Below, one piece after another: positions 63,319-64,000 of a stretch of DNA of 64,000 nucleotides (position 1 is its first letter; each line of letters starts with the position of its first letter). The notes beneath the pieces are model-generated. The model searched no databases. It was not told where the DNA came from and saw only the letters and a program-made list of their open reading frames with translations. The position numbers and the translations under genes are program-made. The stretch is from NCBI GenBank assembly GCA_937864265.1, contig CALMIR010000167.1, positions 62,001 to 126,000 on the forward strand, read 5' to 3'. Source of the stretch: an uncultured Saprospirales bacterium. GTDB taxonomy: Bacteria > Bacteroidota > Bacteroidia > Chitinophagales > Saprospiraceae.

Positions 63319-63465
63319 GTTGTATTTTTATCTTAGTGTGTGCAAAAAATTACTTCCCAATTTATCAAAACCCTTATCCTAGCGGAGCCCACTAGCGTAA
63401 GGACAAAATCTGAAAGTTGATTTTTCTGCGTTTATAAACAAGGTTTGTATAATGATTGCTGCAAG

Positions 63466-64000
63466 TCAAAGCAGTAAAACCTCCATCCATACTGGCTGAT
63501 GGTCAGAAAAGCGAAACTGTTGGTCTAATCCTTTTACTTGGAGTACTTTGACATTTGGTGAAATCAGAAAAAAATCAATGAGTGTAATAAATGTCTCTCC
63601 GGGAACGTACTTGTCCTTTACCTTTCGATTGGTGGGTAGGGTAGGATCATAAACCCATTGCCAATCGGCGGGTAAAAAATCTGGTTCGATATTGATTTGG
63701 CTATAGCCATCTGAATCTCCCGGACTGAAACGGTCAAACTCAAAATAAGGCGGGCACTGATTCCAGTCGCCACCCACGATGACATAATGGCCTTTTTTAT
63801 ATTCCTCCAGGAAAAAGTTTTTCAGAAAGGCCATCTGCTGCCTTTTCAACTCCCCGGTTTTGTCGTAAGCGGAGTTATGCACGTTGACCAACACCAATTC
63901 CTTACCCCCTTTTACATCAAAGCGGTGGACGCCAGCACAGCGGTCCAACTGAAAAATGCGATCGGGCCAGGGGTACTCTCCGGGTAGCTGGAAGCGAACA
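63466..64000 (-). CDS. Endonuclease/exonuclease/phosphatase family protein, C-terminal part
   Basis: The minus-strand frame runs off the window edge, so only the last 178 residues or so are present. LVNVHNSAYD, GGDWNQCPPYFE and the closing RFSDHQPVW with its SDH triplet are the metal and catalytic motifs of the EEP fold (DNase I/exonuclease III type). The GDWN variant of GDFN fits the DUF-like Bacteroidota members. Substrate may be DNA, RNA or a phospholipid. The N-terminus, with any signal peptide, is outside the window. Confidence 0.85.
   Translation of the reverse strand, partial: VRFQLPGEYPWPDRIFQLDRCAGVHRFDVKGGKELVLVNVHNSAYDKTGELKRQQMAFLKNFFLEEYKKGHYVIVGGDWNQCPPYFEFDRFSPGDSDGYSQINIEPDFLPADWQWVYDPTLPTNRKVKDKYVPGETFITLIDFFLISPNVKVLQVKGLDQQFRFSDHQPVWMEVLLL

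Noticed and set aside
1..64000. tRNA, rRNA, CRISPR array, insertion sequence, prophage
   Set aside because: No cloverleaf, no regularly spaced direct repeats and no transposase, integrase or phage protein were recognised. A tRNAscan-SE or Infernal run would be needed to rule out short RNAs fully.

Overview
The window looks like a chromosomal segment of a Bacteroidota bacterium, most likely a Saprospiria/Lewinella-type lineage. The evidence is a Bacteroidota-style aromatic operon (prephenate dehydratase, aminotransferase, prephenate dehydrogenase, DAHP synthase fused to chorismate mutase), type IX secretion sorting domains of both type A and type B, SprB repeats, TonB-dependent receptors with a carboxypeptidase-like N-domain, a DUF5683-ParB-ParA cluster, and promoters of the TTTG-N20-TAnnTTTG type. 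I found no rRNA, tRNA, CRISPR array, insertion sequence or prophage. Nearly all of the window is ordinary chromosomal coding sequence.

Layout. 1-153: 5' end of an AI-2E-type transporter. 400-4669: aromatic amino acid operon, preceded by a promoter, a predicted leader peptide rich in Phe/Trp/Tyr and mutually exclusive antiterminator and terminator hairpins, which together look like a ribosome-mediated attenuator. 4753-5344: DUF433/DUF5615 toxin-antitoxin-like pair. 5712-7652: YbbR, YajC and a DUF1573 lipoprotein on the minus strand. 7724-13524: shikimate kinase, DUF429 protein, a very divergent two-ring Clp ATPase with a release-factor-like C-terminal region, and a secreted subtilase, all tightly packed on the plus strand. 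13821-15216: NicO-type metal transporter, a 71-residue protein and a BFN-UVR nuclease-like protein. 15297-17072: SppA. 17316-24035: a 1829-residue SprB-repeat adhesin and an NupG-like permease. 24087-31449 (minus): MiaE, DapF, TonB/TPR protein, S37-like peptidase, DUF5683, ParB, ParA and a metallo-hydrolase. 31513-36017: flavin reductase, Asp-box propeller protein, DUF3124 lipoprotein. 36075-38917 (minus): lipoprotein, a second MiaE-like protein, a coiled-coil secreted protein. 39068-42045: prolyl oligopeptidase and diadenylate cyclase. 42131-48729: FG-GAP/T9SS protein, sialate O-acetylesterase, TonB receptor. 48758-50934 (minus): LpxB, a small membrane protein, SurE. 51060-55390: ferrochelatase and a WG-repeat protein, tail to tail. 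56024-57628 (minus): MerR, rhodanese, DUF2807. 57777-64000: TonB receptor-like barrel, small membrane proteins, TetR regulator, CorA, and the edge of an endonuclease/exonuclease/phosphatase-family gene.

How the parts fit. The first operon makes the common precursor (DAHP to chorismate to prephenate) and both Phe and Tyr branches, so a leader that reads Phe, Trp and Tyr codons makes physiological sense. Shikimate kinase lies nearby but has its own promoter region. Envelope functions dominate the rest: lipid A (LpxB), secretion (YajC, SppA, T9SS cargo), nutrient uptake (TonB receptors, NupG, CorA, NicO) and secreted hydrolases.

The two most interesting items are the aromatic-operon attenuator at 400-598 and the Clp-like ATPase at 8859-12113. 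The ATPase has a D1 module lacking its Walker B acidic pair and arginine fingers, an intact D2 lacking the usual aromatic pore loop, and a C-terminal region resembling the peptidyl-tRNA release factor PCRF domain without a GGQ domain.
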